DNA of 64,000 nt from Colocasia esculenta (GCA_014218235.1 CM024753.1:187650348-187714347), one strand, 5' to 3'; numbered from the stretch's first letter, positions 23,342-36,292 are shown. Program-made: numbers and translations. The notes: generated from the letters alone by a model not told the origin.

Positions 23342-25135
23342 ACAACTGTGCCACCAATAGGGCACACCACAACGAGTCAAACCACAACCAGTGAGTCAAC
23401 ACTCACAAGCCACGATTGTTGGCAAAGCACGAGTCAGAAGGAACGACGCCAACACACAGGAACGAACTACTGGTTCATGACGCCAGTATCCAACCCGGAC
23501 AACACAACACAAGAGCTACCTCTCAGTCTCACAGTCGCGGACGAAAGGTCCAACTATCGCTCCATAACCACACAGTAAAGCCAAAGAACAGTGGAGACCA
23601 ACCGACAACACATTTGCATACCACATAGCTGCAGGCCCATGCCTGGCACCTTTAGAGACTCTAGCTTGAGCTCTCGAAAGTGAGGCACTGGAAAAAAGGA
23701 TTAGCTGGGACCCAGTACGTCTACGGGTGTCTGTACCCCCAACCACGAGCGTGCTACAAGCGACTGCACACCCGCAAACATGAGTCGCTGTCCACTGTCG
23801 TCTTTCCCTCACCCGGATGTACAACTTAAACATAGGAGTGATGGTGTACAGGAAGACGACACAGACCTCTATGGTACACACCGTATTAGAACATGCCCCG
23901 AGCATAACATGCCTGGCTCACAAAAAATCTGGGGTTCCCGACTGGAGAGGTATTTTAGAATAGGCGCTAGACCACCAAACTCGGTAAGCAAATAAACTAC
24001 GGCGATCATTTAACATAATCATAAAACTTATACCACGGTACACATACCATAACTAGCTCGTCACTGGTCACCATGTGACCTCCGAGCAACTATACACTAT
24101 TACACAAATGAACCACATAATCACATAATAACCTTGCCTGTCATTGGTCATCTCATGACCTCCATAGCAACGCCCTTCTAAGCACTTAAACCACACATAT
24201 AAACCAAATAGCCTTTATAACACGCTTAACATGATTAACATCATTAAAATAACTCACTAATTAATCACAAACCAATCCATTAGCCTAAACATGCTTTATT
24301 AATATAGAGACAACTTAAACACCTTAACAGTACCCTAGAAAACCAGGGCTAGGTCAACACTAGATCATCACAGCCCAACCATCACAAACACACCTCGGAA
24401 GCCAAATCGCGACGGACACAGATGTCGCCTTCAGAAACGCGATGACCCTAATGGTCGTGATTCCAAGATGAACACGAGAAGGCCCAGTGCCGCGACATGA
24501 TCGCGACGGCCCGATACGTCGCCTTCAGGCCAAACAGTCAACTCCAATATTCAAAGCACAAATCGCGACAAAACGATTCGTCGCGACAAAGACAACACCC
24601 AAACCATAAACCAAATTGCAATGGACCACACCAACGCATTCAACAGAAACTCGAAGGGACAAGTGGTTGCATTCAAACCATCCGATCCAACCCAATCGAA
24701 ACAAATGAACGCGGCGGCCCAAGGCGTCGCGTTACGAATTAAAACGCGACGGTTCACTTCATCGCCTTCTCAGGCAGACAATTGAACCCCATTTCCTTCT
24801 CCAAAAAACCATTCACACACCATGCAGCTCACATAGAAGCTCATAAAATGAAAGCTGAACTACCACATGCTATCATATCATGCTTTTAAAGCTATAAACC
24901 AATTATATAACACAAAATAAAAGAGGAAGTCTCCCTACCAAATCGAAGAACCCACAAAATGTGAAGAATACCACACCACTGGTGTACCCACACTCTGGAC
25001 GCCTTCCTTGAGTGGAAAACACACCGTATGAACCACCAGAAAGCCGAAATCACCCACGGGACGCCACTGCAGCCTCCCCCACCGCCGGACAGAGCTCCTC
25101 TACTCTGTCTGGTCGAAACAGAGTAATAAATGAAT
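23342..25135 (-). mobile_element. Right LTR of host element, segment 2 of 3
   Basis: LTR sequence between the Tekay complex and the SIRE-like insertion. Its end (from about 25062) matches window bases 1-75. It carries TCGCGAC-type motifs at 24404-24430, 24490-24510, 24565-24585 and 24740-24765. No gene seen; the short frames here lack support. Confidence 0.75.
25131..25135. repeat. Target-site duplication TGAAT (left)
   Basis: TGAAT directly before the SIRE-like 5' LTR, repeated at 37946-37950. The uninterrupted version is in the left host LTR near 68-72. Confidence 0.93.
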
Positions 25136-25359
25136 TGTTGGGTTGAGTGTGAAAAGCAAATCATTTCCCCTCATATTTTAATGATGACAAGCTGTGATTT
25201 TAATGCATAACCATTGGAACATGTAAAATACATCACCTGAAATTACAATATTCAAAAACATGTTTCCAAGCACATTTATCATTGATATTCATGATAATAT
25301 ATTTATCTAATGATTTATGTGTTTATTTTCTCAGGAACAAACATTTCTGCAAAGGTAGT

Positions 25360-25690
25360 GTCGACACAACCATCCCTGGTGTCGACACAATGGTTCAGAA
25401 CAAAGTCAGAAATGTGAAGAAAAGTCCATCTCAGGTCGACACAAGTCCAGAGCAGGTCGACACTAGAGACAGATTCCAGAGAAATATGTGAACAGATTGC
25501 CATCTCAGGTCGACACCAAATCAGGCAGTGTCGACACTAGATAGCCTTCCCAGAAGGCCAGTTTTGCTGTCTGGGACAGAAGGTCGACACCACCTCATCT
25601 CAGGTCGACACTAGAGACCTCTTCCAGGGAATTGTTTTGCCAGTCTGGGACAATGTGTCGACACACCTCAAGGGCAGGTCGACACACTCT
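25360..25690. repeat. Cluster of GTCGACAC motifs in the U3
   Basis: About eleven GTCGAC palindromes, most extended to AGGTCGACAC or TGTCGACAC, lie about 20-50 bp apart. The 3' LTR has the same cluster at 36515-36845, with one copy decayed to GTTGAC. Confidence 0.9.
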
Positions 25691-25803
25691 GGAATCTCTG
25701 TGACTTAAATTTCCTCCTGGACACGTGGCACCCTAGGGAGATGTCAGATCAACATTGGATCATGTGCCCACGTACCCCAAGGGTATCTTTCGGATATTTA
25801 GGG

Positions 25804-25811
25804 TATAAATA
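25804..25811 (+). promoter_or_regulatory. TATA box of SIRE-like 5' LTR
   Basis: TATAAATA in the sequence GGGTATAAATACCC. The same motif is at 36961-36968 in the 3' LTR. Confidence 0.7.
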
Positions 25812-26784
25812 CCCTCCTTAAGGGCACTCATCCCAAGAGAATCTCTTTAGAGCCTCTAGAAACCTGCAAGCGGCGGCAAGAGAGTCTCACCTCCCTGTTT
25901 TGCTCTCTCTTGTGCTTCCACACCTCAATTCACCCTTCTCCAAGCACAAGGATCGAAGTTTGATCAACATGAAGCACTAGGATCAACTTCAAAGGAGCAG
26001 ATCAAGTAGAAGCCAGCATTTGCGAAGCTCTCAAGGAAGATCCCACCATCAAAGTTGCAGAGCATCGACCAAGGGACTTCAAGTGATCAAGATTCTTCCA
26101 ATTCGGCCTCTACAAGGGAGTTTCTTGAAGAACAAGAATTGTCAACCTCGAGTCTTAAGTCTTTCTTGTTTCTTCTTGGCTATTCTAGAAATTGTGCATA
26201 ATCTATTGCATCAATTTTCTTGAATTGGCCTTAATAGATCAGATCATTGCTAGAGGATCTGGATCTTGTTGTTTTGTTCTAGCAAGTGGTTGTGAGCCTG
26301 TGTGCTCAGGTTTTTGAGTCGTCGCACTCAAGTTGGGTGTTGAGCAGTCTTGCTCAGAGTCTAGAGTAGTCTTGCTCTAGGTAGTGTGTGAGTTGTCTAA
26401 CTCATTTGTGGAGTTGTCAGGCTCCAGTGTGGGTTGTGTAACCCAGGTTGTTTAGTGGATCCTCACTGTGTGTGAGGGGTGGATGTAGGAGTCACATGGT
26501 GTGATCTCCGAACCACCTAAAAATCTCTGTGCATTGGTCTGTTTGTGGTTTGATTTTCTCTTCGTTAGATGAATGCATAGGAACGTTTGAATCCATATAA
26601 TCAACTTGTTTACTCACTAAATTGCTTAACTCACTTAATTCTCTTCAGATCTGTGAAATTTGCTTTCAATCTAACTCTGATTCAAAGGACTTTCAAAATT
26701 GGTTTTAGCTTCCGCATTAGTTGGCATAGATCTATTCAACCCCCCCTTCTAGATCTTGTCCACATCTTTTATCGATCCTTCAAT

Positions 26785-26799
26785 TGGTATCAAAGCGGG
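26785..26799 (+). other. Primer-binding site of SIRE-like element
   Basis: TGGTATCAAAGCGGG begins 2 bp after the LTR. It is the tRNA-Met-type site with one difference from TGGTATCAGAGC. Confidence 0.88.
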
Positions 26800-26911
26800 T
26801 TTACACTTGATCTGATCTGATCTGAGTAGTTTCTAAGTGTTCTGTGTTGCTTGTTTGCTTGCTTGTTTGTTTTGCTAAGTGTTTCCTTCCTTGCACCATC
26901 TTTTTAATTAA

Positions 26912-27550
26912 ATGGATTCCAGAGGATTCATAGCTGAGGGTCATTCCATAAATAGGCCATCATTCTTTAATGGAACGGACTATTCTTATTGGAAAAATAG
27001 AATGCAAGTGTTTCTAAAAGCCCAAAACTATGAAATCTGGAAAGTAGTGGAAGTAGGACCCTATGAAAACCAGGGAGAGGAAGAAACCTGGACTAGGGAA
27101 CAGATAAGAAGAGCTACATTGAATTATAGTGCCATGAACATGATTCAATGTGCTGTTCACCCCAAAGAGTACTCAAGAATATCAATGTGCAAATCTGCCA
27201 AAGAGATGTGGGATAAACTTGAGGTACTCTATGAGGGAACATCTCAGGTTAAAGAAACCAAGGCTAACATACTTGTCTCTGAATATGAATTGTTCATGAT
27301 GAAGTCTAATGAGACAATCTCTGAAATGTTTGCCAGGTTCATGATCATAGTCAATGGACTGAAGGCCTTAGGTAAGGACTATACTGATGCTGACTTGGTA
27401 AGAAAGATTCTACGCTCACTCTCTTCAATTTGGCACACAAAAGCCACTGTTATTGAAGATTCTAAAGATCTGTCCAAAATCTCTTTGGATGAATTAATAG
27501 GATCTTTAATGACATATGAAATCAACTTAAGAGAAATGAAGAACACATAA
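26912..27550 (+). pseudogene. Copia gag, capsid part (UBN2/DUF4219 type)
   Basis: Starts at ATG 26912 (MDSRGFIAEGHSINRPSFFN), 130 bp after the LTR. The motifs NGTDYSYWKNRMQVFLKAQ, KEMWDKLEVLYEGT and SEYELFMMKSNETISEMFARF are those of plant copia Gag (DUF4219 then UBN2). The frame ends at TAA 27548-27550, but the same protein continues in another frame (EEHIIKTKPVALKA...) into the nucleocapsid part at 27658. The stop is therefore caused by a small indel near 27535. It would form the virus-like particle. Confidence 0.88.
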
Positions 27551-29037
27551 TCAAAACCAAGCCAGTAGCATTAAAGGCCTCATCTAGTAACAAGGACAAA
27601 AGTCAGGATAAAACCAGTTCTGATGAGTCTGAGTCAAATGAGGATGAAATTGCCCTCATGACTAGACAATTCAGAAAATTCTTGAAATATAGAAAAGGAA
27701 AATTTTCTGGTAAAAAGAAATACTCTTCAGGTAAAAGAAACACATCCTTTTCTAATGCAAACTCTAACAAGAATAAAAAATCTGACGATATTGTCATTTG
27801 CTACAGGTGCAACAAGCCAGGACATATGAAGGGAGAATGTCCTGAGAACAAGAAGGAGAAGCACAAGAAAATTCACAAATTCAAGAAGCCGAAGGCCATG
27901 GTAGCCACTTGGTCTGATGAGGACACAAGTGAAAATGAAGAAGAAGAAAAATCCTCAAGCTCTGGAAGTGAGGAGATTTGCTTCATGGCAAACAGCTCAG
28001 ATGGAAAGGTAAGCACTTCTTTTGAAGATTTTTCTGTTGAAGATTGGCAGGATGCTTATGCTGAATTAGTTGAAAAATATACTGAAATGAGGAAAGAAAA
28101 TAAGCATCTCAAAAAGAAAATTGAAAATATTTATCATAACCAATCTTCAAACAAAAGAATTTGTGAACTAGAAAATGAAGTAACAGAACTGAATGAAGAA
28201 AAAGAAAATCTTCTGAATCTGATTGATGAACTCAAGCTAGCCTCTCAAAAGGCCACCAATGAATTCAAAGACTTATCTGAAAAGCTGGAAAAAGAAAATC
28301 AAGATAAACAACAAAAGATTGAAGAAATCAAAATCTTGGAAAACCAGCTAAGACAAAAAGATGAAGTCATTGAAACATTCACAAATGGCAAAGATAATTT
28401 GGAGGCCTTGTTGGGAACAAATATGAAATCAATCTCTCATGGACTAGGGTTTGATAAACAAAAATCTAAGAAAGACAAATCTGGTGAAAAGAAGGATAAA
28501 GTACCATTAATCAAATTTGTTAAGGGCCCTAGTCTTGAAAATACAGAAGTCAAACAAAAATCAAGCAAAACACAAAAAATTCCAAAAACTCAGAACAAAG
28601 ACAAGGCAACCAGGTCGACACAATCTTCTGACAGGTCGACACCAGTCCACAAGAAGAAGGCTTCTGTGGTTGTAGTGTCGACATCAGTCAAAGAGAGGTC
28701 GACCTGCTCAATAAACAACAAAATTAAAAATTCAAATAAAAATCTGAAAAATAAGAAAAAGTCAAAGGAAGTCATTCATGAAGAACCTTGGACTTCCAAG
28801 ACAAGTTATCAAGTTAATTGGAGCCAATGGTATAACAATCCATGTTGGTATCATCCTCAATTTTTCTATCCAAACTTTCTGATGTACCAACAAAATCCTT
28901 GGATTCCACCTCCTAATCTGAATTCTCATGCTCAAATGAAAAACACCCCTCCTACCAAAAACTCTGGTGTTTTCATTCCTAAAGAAAAGAAGAAAATGAA
29001 AAAGTCAGAGAACACCAATGTCATAAAACCAAAATAA
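27551..29037 (+). pseudogene. Copia gag, nucleocapsid and coiled-coil part
   Basis: This continues gag after the frameshift; the longest open stretch is 27658-29037. It has a basic segment, a CCHC zinc knuckle (CYRCNKPGHMKGECP, near 27798-27842) and an acidic patch. A long Glu/Lys-rich coiled-coil region follows at about 28060-28400 (heptad-like ELENEVTELNEEKENLLNLI), then a Lys/Ser-rich tail. GTCGAC motifs occur inside this coding sequence at 28614-28700. The tail reaches the linker before protease with a TAA at 29035-29037. Confidence 0.8.
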
Positions 29038-29136
29038 AAAACAAACCAAATTTGGATAAGAAAAGATTTGATGAAAATGTCCAAACATTCTGATGGTCCC
29101 AACACTGTTTGGGTACCAAAATCTTCTCTTCATTGA

Positions 29137-32100
29137 TTGATCTTGCAGGAAGGTCGTGCACCCAATTCAAATGTGTGGTTCCTTGATAGTGGGTGTTCAC
29201 GACACATGACTGGAGATAAAGCTAAATTTTCTTTCCTGCTAGAGAAGGAGGGAGGTTCAGTAACTTTGGAGGTAAAAATAAAGGAAAGATCATTGGATCT
29301 GGAAAGGTTGGTCAAACTTCCTCAAACTCTGTTGATAGTGTTTTATTAGTTGATGGTCTTGATTACAATCTGCTAAGTTAGCCAACTATGTGACAAAGGT
29401 CACAAAGTTGTGTTTGAATCCAATTTTTGTAAAATCATTGATTCATCAACTGATAAAAAAAATTTTGTGGAAAAAGGGAAAACAATGTTACATGATTGAC
29501 CTTAATAAAAACTTTTCTGAAAATCTTTGCTTTGTTGCTAATAAAGATGAAATTGCATGGACTTGGCACAAAAGACTTGGCCATGCAAGTTTCAGAACTT
29601 TAAATAAATTGTTAAGGCTGAATCTGGTTAAGGGTCTTCCTGAATCTTTTTCAAATGTTGAAAATCAAGTTTGTGGAATCTGTGCCCAAGGAAAACAAAC
29701 AAGGAAATCTTTTAAGAACTTCAATGAGGTACTCACATCTAGGCCACTAGAACTACTTCACATGGACCTTTTTGGCCTAACAAGATTCTAAGTCTAAGTG
29801 GCAAGAGATATGGGTTGTAATCATTGATGATTTTACTAGATTTACTTGGGTCATTTTCTTGTCCCACAAAAGTGATACTTGCCTTGAGTTCAGGAAATTC
29901 TGTACCACTGCCTTAACAAATTATTCATATAAAATCAAAAATATTTTGACTGATCATGGTGGAGAATTTGAAAACCAATCCTTTTCTGATTTATGTGCTG
30001 AACTTCAAATTTTCCACAAGTTTTCTTCACCAAGAACTCCAGAACAAAATGGAGTTGTGGAAAGAAAGAACAGAACTCTTCTGGAAATGGCTAGATCCAT
30101 GCTCCTTGAGAGTAATTTGCCCAAATCCTTCTGGGCTGAAGCTGTAAACACAGCAAATCACATTCTCAATAGAGCATTGGTCAGACCAAAAATCAAGAAA
30201 ACCCCCTATGAATTATTGAAAAACAAAAAGCCAACTGTTTCTTATTTCAAAATCTTTGGGTGCAAATGTTATGTACACAACAATAATAAAGAAAATCTTG
30301 ACAAGTTTGATGCTAAGAGTCAGGAAGCCATCTTCCTTGGCTATTCTGAAGTGTCAAGAGCTTTCAGAGTGTACATTTTGAAAAACAAAACTGTTGAAGA
30401 GTCTCCTCATATTATATTTGATGAAAATTCCTTTTCCACTAACACTTCTAAATCTTGCAGGGAAAAACAAGATAGTGAAGAGGATGACTTCATTGTGGAC
30501 TCTTCACCAACTGTTGAGGAGCTTGAAGACTGTGGTGAGAACTTGAACAACAATTCACCATCTTCAAGTGGATCAGGTAACATTGCTCCAGATTTAGATA
30601 ACCCTCAACAGGTAACTACTGATCATCGCATTTTGAGAGATCACCCATTGGATAATGTAGTTGGTAATTTGCATGATAGAGTTAGGACTAGATCATCTTT
30701 CTTGCTTGCAATTGAAGAAGACCCACTAGCTCTAATTTCCCAAATTGAACCAAAGTCAATTGATGAAGCTTTATCAAGCTCTGATTGGATAAATGCCATG
30801 CATGATGAACTTCATCAATTTGAAAGAAACCAAGTGTGGGAATTAGTACCTAGACCTAGTGACCAAACAGTCATTGGCACTAGATGGGTCTTCAGAAATA
30901 AACTGAATGAATCTGGTCATGTCATAAGAAATAAAGCTAGGCTAGTTGCAAAGGGGTACAATCAAGAGTTTGGAATTGATTTTGAAGAGTCATATGCCCC
31001 TGTAGCTAGACTAGAAGCAGTTAGAATTTCCTTGCTTTTGCATCCTCCATGAAATTCAAAGTTTATCAAATGGATGTTAAAAGTGCATTTTTAAATGGAT
31101 ATATCAAGGAAAATGTTTTTGTTGAACAACCTCCTGGATTTGAAAATGAAAAACATCCTAACCATGTTTTCAAGCTTCATAAGGCTCTATATGGTCTTAA
31201 ACAAGCTCCAAGAGCTTGGTATGACCGTTTGAGTTCTTTTTGCTTGAAAAAGGATACTCTAGAGGAACTGTTGATCAAACCTTGTTCACAAAAATAGTAA
31301 ATAATCAAATAATTGTTGTCCAAATTTATGTTGATGACATAATATTTGGATCAACCAATAAAGGCCTGTGTAATGAATTTTCCAATCAAATGAAAAATGA
31401 ATTTGAAATGAGTTTAATGGGAGATCTAAAATTTTTCTTGGGATTGCAGGTTAACCAAACTCATGAGGGGATCTTCATCAGTCAAACCAAATATGTCAAA
31501 GAACTTCTGAAAAGGTTTGACTTTCAGAACCTCAAGCACTCCAACACACCAATTGCTATTAATGCTAAGCTAGAAGAAGACTCAAATGGTAAGTCAGTAG
31601 ACCAAAAGACCTACAGAGGTATGATTGGTTCTCTACTTTATCTTACAACTTCTAGACCTGATATTCAGTTAGTGTGTGTTTGTGTGCTAGATTTCAATCA
31701 AATCCTAAAGAAAGTCACATGCTAGCTGTCAAAAGAATTTTCAAATATCTTGTTGGAACATGTGATTTAGGAATTTGGTATCCTGCTAATTGCAAGTTAG
31801 ATTTGATTGCCTATTGTGATGCTGACTATGCTGGTTGTAAATTAGATAGAAAAAGCACAAGTGGCTTGTGTTTGTACTTAGGTGGGTGCCTAATCTCTTG
31901 GGCTTCTAAGAAGCAACATTCAGTTGCTCTGTCCACTGCAGAGGCTGAGTATGTTGCAGCTGGTAGGTGTGGAACCCAAATTCTTTGGGTGAAACATCAA
32001 CTTCTTGATTACAACCAGAGTTAGGTTGTGTTCCCATCCTTTGTGATAACACAAGTGCAATAAATCTGTCTAAAAATCCCATTCAGCATTCCAGAACCAA

Positions 32101-32281
32101 GCATATTGAAATTAGGCATCATTTCTTGAGAGATGAGGTAGCAAAGAAATCTTTTGAACTCCATTTCATAGAAACTGAAAGGCAAATTGCTGACATTTTC
32201 ACAAAACCCCTTCCTGACAGTAGATTCTCATCCTTAAGGAGAGAACTTGGTCTTTGTAAATGTCCATTGGGATTGGGTTGA
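29137..32281 (+). pseudogene. Copia pol (protease-integrase-RT-RNase H), frameshifted
   Basis: Protease carries the D-S-G triad in WFLDSGCSRHMTG (near 29178). Pre-integrase has WHKRLGHASFRTLNKL (near 29560) and the HHCC finger (CGICAQGK). The integrase core has LTDHGGEFEN and PRTPEQNGVVERKNRTLLEM at 29940-30090. RT starts with WVFRNKLNESG (near 30880) and continues with QMDVKSAFLNG (31060) and YVDDIIFGS (31330). RNase H has CDADYAGCKLDRKSTSG and ALSTAEAEYVAAG (31815-31960). The end is marked by IADIFTKPLPDSRF and a TGA at 32279-32281. The frame breaks near 29340, 29790, 31050, 31250 and 31690, so it is not functional. Confidence 0.9.
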
Positions 32282-32299
32282 GTGTTAGGCATTTCCTGA

Positions 32300-32630
32300 G
32301 GGGGAGTTCATTGCATCATCATACTCATTTGCTTCCTTGATTCATCATATCTCTCTCCACTTCACCTCTAATTCTTTTGGTCAATGAACACTTCACCTCA
32401 CATTGTGTTGAACTTCTTGGTATATCAAATGGTGATTTGAAGAAGGACAAGTTCTGCTTGTCTGGACACTTTCACTATGCGAGAGTATATGTCTCCGCCA
32501 AGTACCAAGAAATGAATATGCAATTGTTGAGGGGGAGCTTTTGTTGTTCAAAGAGAATTATTTCTGATTTCAAAAACTTGCATATCTCTATTCTGATGAA
32601 AAATGGTTGAAATCCTCATCTCAGGGGGAG
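32300..32630 (+). repeat. Extra GGGGGAG purine tracts after pol
   Basis: GGGGGAG occurs at 32300-32306, 32531-32537 and 32624-32630, and again at 35988-35994. It matches the core of the PPT at 36284-36290. Repeated PPT-like tracts are a feature of SIRE-like elements. Confidence 0.75.
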
Positions 32631-33663
32631 CTAGAAAATTCACAAGTCATACATTTTGAAAAATTCAAAACTTCTCTTGCATTACATCAATTTCCATGCA
32701 TGATGTCCTCATTCAGGTGTCTAGAGTCTCAAAATGATCCTTTGAGTGATCTATTATATTCATTTATCAACTCTCACCTATATTCTTCAAAACAATAGAA
32801 ATTCAGATTTCTTTCAAAGACTGAAGGATAATGTGTGCATTGAATCTAAACATGTTTTTGTTTGCAATTGATGTTGGATATAGATGATATCTTTTTGTCA
32901 AAAATCTCCAAAATTTGTCAATTCAACAGAGCAATGGCACATGTGCTGAGAAACTGCACACCTTCACAATGAATGAAGTGCCATGTATGTCATGAGGCAC
33001 TAATGCTATCTCTGTTCAAAGGGGATTAAAATTCAAAAAAAAATGAAAAGCAAAATAAATATGTTCTATTCCTTTTTGATGATGACTGAGTAACTGGAAA
33101 TATTGGCGTCTAAAAAACGTATATTTTCATGTCAAAAGGTCATCATTTACCCCTTTGAGACTTGATAATGGATAAATCTTTAGTATCCAAGGACTATAGT
33201 GTGTGAAAAGCATTAGTTCTTGAGTGAACAAGATATATCTCATTTGATAGTTTGTTTCAAAAACAAAATGTGTATATCTTTGGAGAATTGTTTTAAAAGA
33301 ATCACTCTTGTCCATCATCAAGTTGTTCTTAAACATTGTTTTCTTTCAACACACTTGATTTCTGTCTAAAAGATTTTTTTTATTTCTTTGGACTTGAAGA
33401 ATATGGTAGTGTGCAGTTGATTTAAAAAATGTATTATATCCCTCAAATCATCATTTTAATGACTCAAGTCACTGAATGCTCATATCCTGTTGGATATTGT
33501 GTAAAACTTGAATTGTGTTGAATTTTTACAAAATTTAACAAATAAATTTTTAGTCTCTTAAATATCCTTGAAATGATTATTCCACTCATTGATTATCCTT
33601 ATAAAGATGTCCCAAAAGTCACATAATTTTTCCCTACTCAAAATCCAAAATTTTCATCAGGCC

Positions 33664-33835
33664 AGGTCGACACTACTTCATCTAGTGTCGACACACTTTG
33701 ACTCAGGTCGACACTGCCATCCTCTAGTGTCGACACTGACCCCCCTGCCAGACTCATTTAAACCGTGGGCGCCAGTTAAGCGTTTGATGTTCCTGCGGGG
33801 TAGGTTATCCAAAACCCCCTTTTCTTCTCCAGGTC
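33664..33835. repeat. Second GTCGAC cluster, between pol and the third frame
   Basis: Four GTCGACAC motifs at 33666-33736 and one GTCGAC near 33834, spaced like those in the LTR U3. Confidence 0.85.
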
Positions 33836-33970
33836 GACCCGACGGTCACATTCTTCCTGGAATCCGGCAGGATTTTGAATCCTTTCCACCTTTTCTCTCC
33901 TCCATACCATCTCCATCCGTCGTCTCTCATTCCTCTCTCTCTCCATCTTCCCCGATTCCACTCTGCTTCC

Positions 33971-35883
33971 ATGGCACCCAAGCAACTTCCTCGCCGTGGA
34001 GCAAAATCAAGGGCTTCGGCAAGGCCAACTCCGGCAGATGATGTTCTTCCCACTGAGAGGAGAACCAAGCGTCGCCATGATCCTGCAGAGCAGCCAGGAT
34101 CTTCATCTGCTAAGAGAGGTAGGGCATCCTCCTCTGGTCGAGGTCAAGGGTCTATGTACCCTAGGAGGAAAACCCTAGAGTCTTCTCCTGAAGTTTCTGA
34201 GAAGTCCTCTTCCACATCATCATCCTCATCCTCATCCTCATCATCAGAGTCCTCCCAGCCCTCTAGGAGACCTCCTTCCACACCCCTAAGTGCCGGGAAG
34301 ACCATCTTGAAACCCAGGGCAGTGGATTTGGATGACAGTGAACTCATTGCTGCATTTCCTGAAGTCTTGGACTTTTTCAAATTCCAGTCTTGGCAGTCTT
34401 TCATATCAGAATTTCGTATCATTTACCCTAGACTTGTCCAAGAATTCTATCAGAATTTGGAATGTACAGATGAAGGGTACATGTCAAAGGTTAAGGGATT
34501 GTCATAGACATGCCAACAGACATAGCAGCCTCTATTTTCAAGATTCCTGATGAAGGAGAAGACTACCATCACTTTGAATTCAACCTTCATGAAGCCTATT
34601 CCATAATGACTGGTTTGCCTGCAGATGAGACTGATATTAAGCAAACCCATGTCACAAAATTCAATACCAACACCTTTCCCCTGTGTTGAGGCTTACTCAT
34701 CACATGCTCACTACCATCATCACACCTCAAGGTGGTGGGAGAGATAGGCTGACAGACATCCAGAGATTTGTCCTTTTTGTATGAGCAAGAACCTCAAGAT
34801 AAACCTTCATGTAATCATGTACCAGATTATCTCTGAGACCACAGGGCAGACTTGCATAGATCACTTCCCTATGCAGCCCATCTGACTGCAGTTTTCAAGC
34901 ACTTTGGTGTGCCTCTTGACAATGAGAAATCTGAGAAGATTCCTAAGTCCAATATCTATTGCTTTAAGCATGTTCAGAAATTTATGGGCTTTAGGATTGT
35001 TGGTGATCAAGTGAGGAGAGGGCCAGCTGCAGTAGAGGCCCCTATGGTTCAGGAGGAACAGCCTCAAGTCCAAGAGGAACAACCTCCAAGGCAAGAGGAT
35101 CAGCCTCCAGATGATCAATCTCAAGTTCATGAGGACCAGCCTCCTCTACATGAGGATCAGCCTCATGTGGCAGATGAAGTTGAAGAACCTTTCATTGCCC
35201 CTCACTCTCCTCAACCTCAGCCCTCCTCATCCATGAACCTTGAACCTGAAATCCCATCATTTTCTCCAACACCTCCAGCTCAAGCATCCTCCTCCTTTGG
35301 TGGACCTTCTGTTCCACCAGAGTTGTTCACCTTCTTAAATGACAAGTTTGATACCTTGAACACCACTATTCAGACCATGTCAGCAAATTTTGAATTGAGG
35401 ATTCAGAGATTGGAGAACACAGTATCTGCTAAATTCATTGAGCAAAAGGCAGCCTCAGACTATGCTGCCCAAAGGTTCAACAGATTGATTGGGACAATGG
35501 CAGATGCTTCGATTGAGCTGAAGGAGCACCAACAAACACTGGAAACTGTTCTTCAGGGAATTTTGGCAAATTCCCAAGCTGATGTATTCAACACCAAGCA
35601 GACACTATCTGAGATAAGCAAAACAAGACTATCATTTGCACATCTAGTGGATGACTTGGAGAATATGAAGAATTTCTCTGCTCACATAGATGAAGAAATG
35701 TCTGCACTCAAGAAAGAATTCAAAGTATTGAATAGGCCTGGTTGGTCAACTGGTTCATCTTCCTCTTCACAGCCAAGGCCAAATGAGTTCAGTGCACTTC
35801 AAGCTTCAATGTCAGAAAATTCAGAGAGAATGGAGAATCTTTTGCACACGACTCTCAACTATCCAAGCCCAAATGAAGTCTAG
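33971..35883 (+). pseudogene. Third frame of SIRE-like element (plant-transposon-protein type with coiled coil)
   Basis: This frame lies where SIRE elements carry an envelope-like frame. It starts at ATG 33971 (MAPKQLPRRGAKSRASARP). A Ser/Arg-rich N-terminus with a poly-Ser stretch (34210-34260) leads to a globular part (DSELIAAFPEVLDFFKFQSW; HHFEFNLHEAYSIMTGLP). Frame changes occur at about 34507 and in 34690-34850. The frame reopens at 34852 (AAHLTAVFKHFGVPLDNE), followed by a Gln/Pro-rich repeat (EEQPQVQEEQPPRQEDQPP) and a coiled coil (about 35330-35740). I see no signal peptide or membrane segment, so an envelope role is not supported. It resembles the putative plant transposon protein family attached to large plant elements. 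Function unknown. Confidence 0.65.
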
Positions 35884-36278
35884 TCTAACTTCAATGCAAA
35901 AGAGGCTAACAGATATTGAGACTATTTTGTTACCCATTCCTCCTCCTCCTCCTCCTCAGTAATGTAACTTCTTTTGATAATGTCAAAGGGGGAGAAGGAA
36001 GTTTGTTTGAAAGATTGTAATGTTCACATCATGAATGAAATGAAATGAATAGAAATTTATGTGCCTTGAATGTGATTGCAAATCTTTTGAATGAATTTGA
36101 ATGTGATGAATGCTTGTCAAGCTGCTTGACCTGTGTATTTCAAATGTGTATAAATCTCAATGTCACTAAAAAATGTTCAAAGGTCCTTGACAAGTACAAA
36201 TAAAAGAAAATGAAAATGCTTGAAATCACATCTCATTGAAATCTTCCAATTCCAAATGAACTTAATGTTGCCATCATC

Positions 36279-36292
36279 AAAAAGGGGGAGAT
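36279..36292 (+). other. Polypurine tract of SIRE-like element
   Basis: AAAAAGGGGGAGAT lies directly before TGTTGGG of the 3' LTR. Confidence 0.88.

Larger units (their letters stand above)
25136..26782 (+). mobile_element. 5' LTR of SIRE-like element
   Basis: 1647 bp, TGTTGGGTTG to GATCCTTCA. The promoter candidate TATAAATA is at 25804-25811. Repeated GTCGACAC motifs fill 25360-25690, upstream of the TATA box. Confidence 0.93.

Noticed and set aside
23780..24742. Short frames in the middle segment of the host LTR
   Set aside because: No motif; the region is LTR by alignment with the rest of the element.
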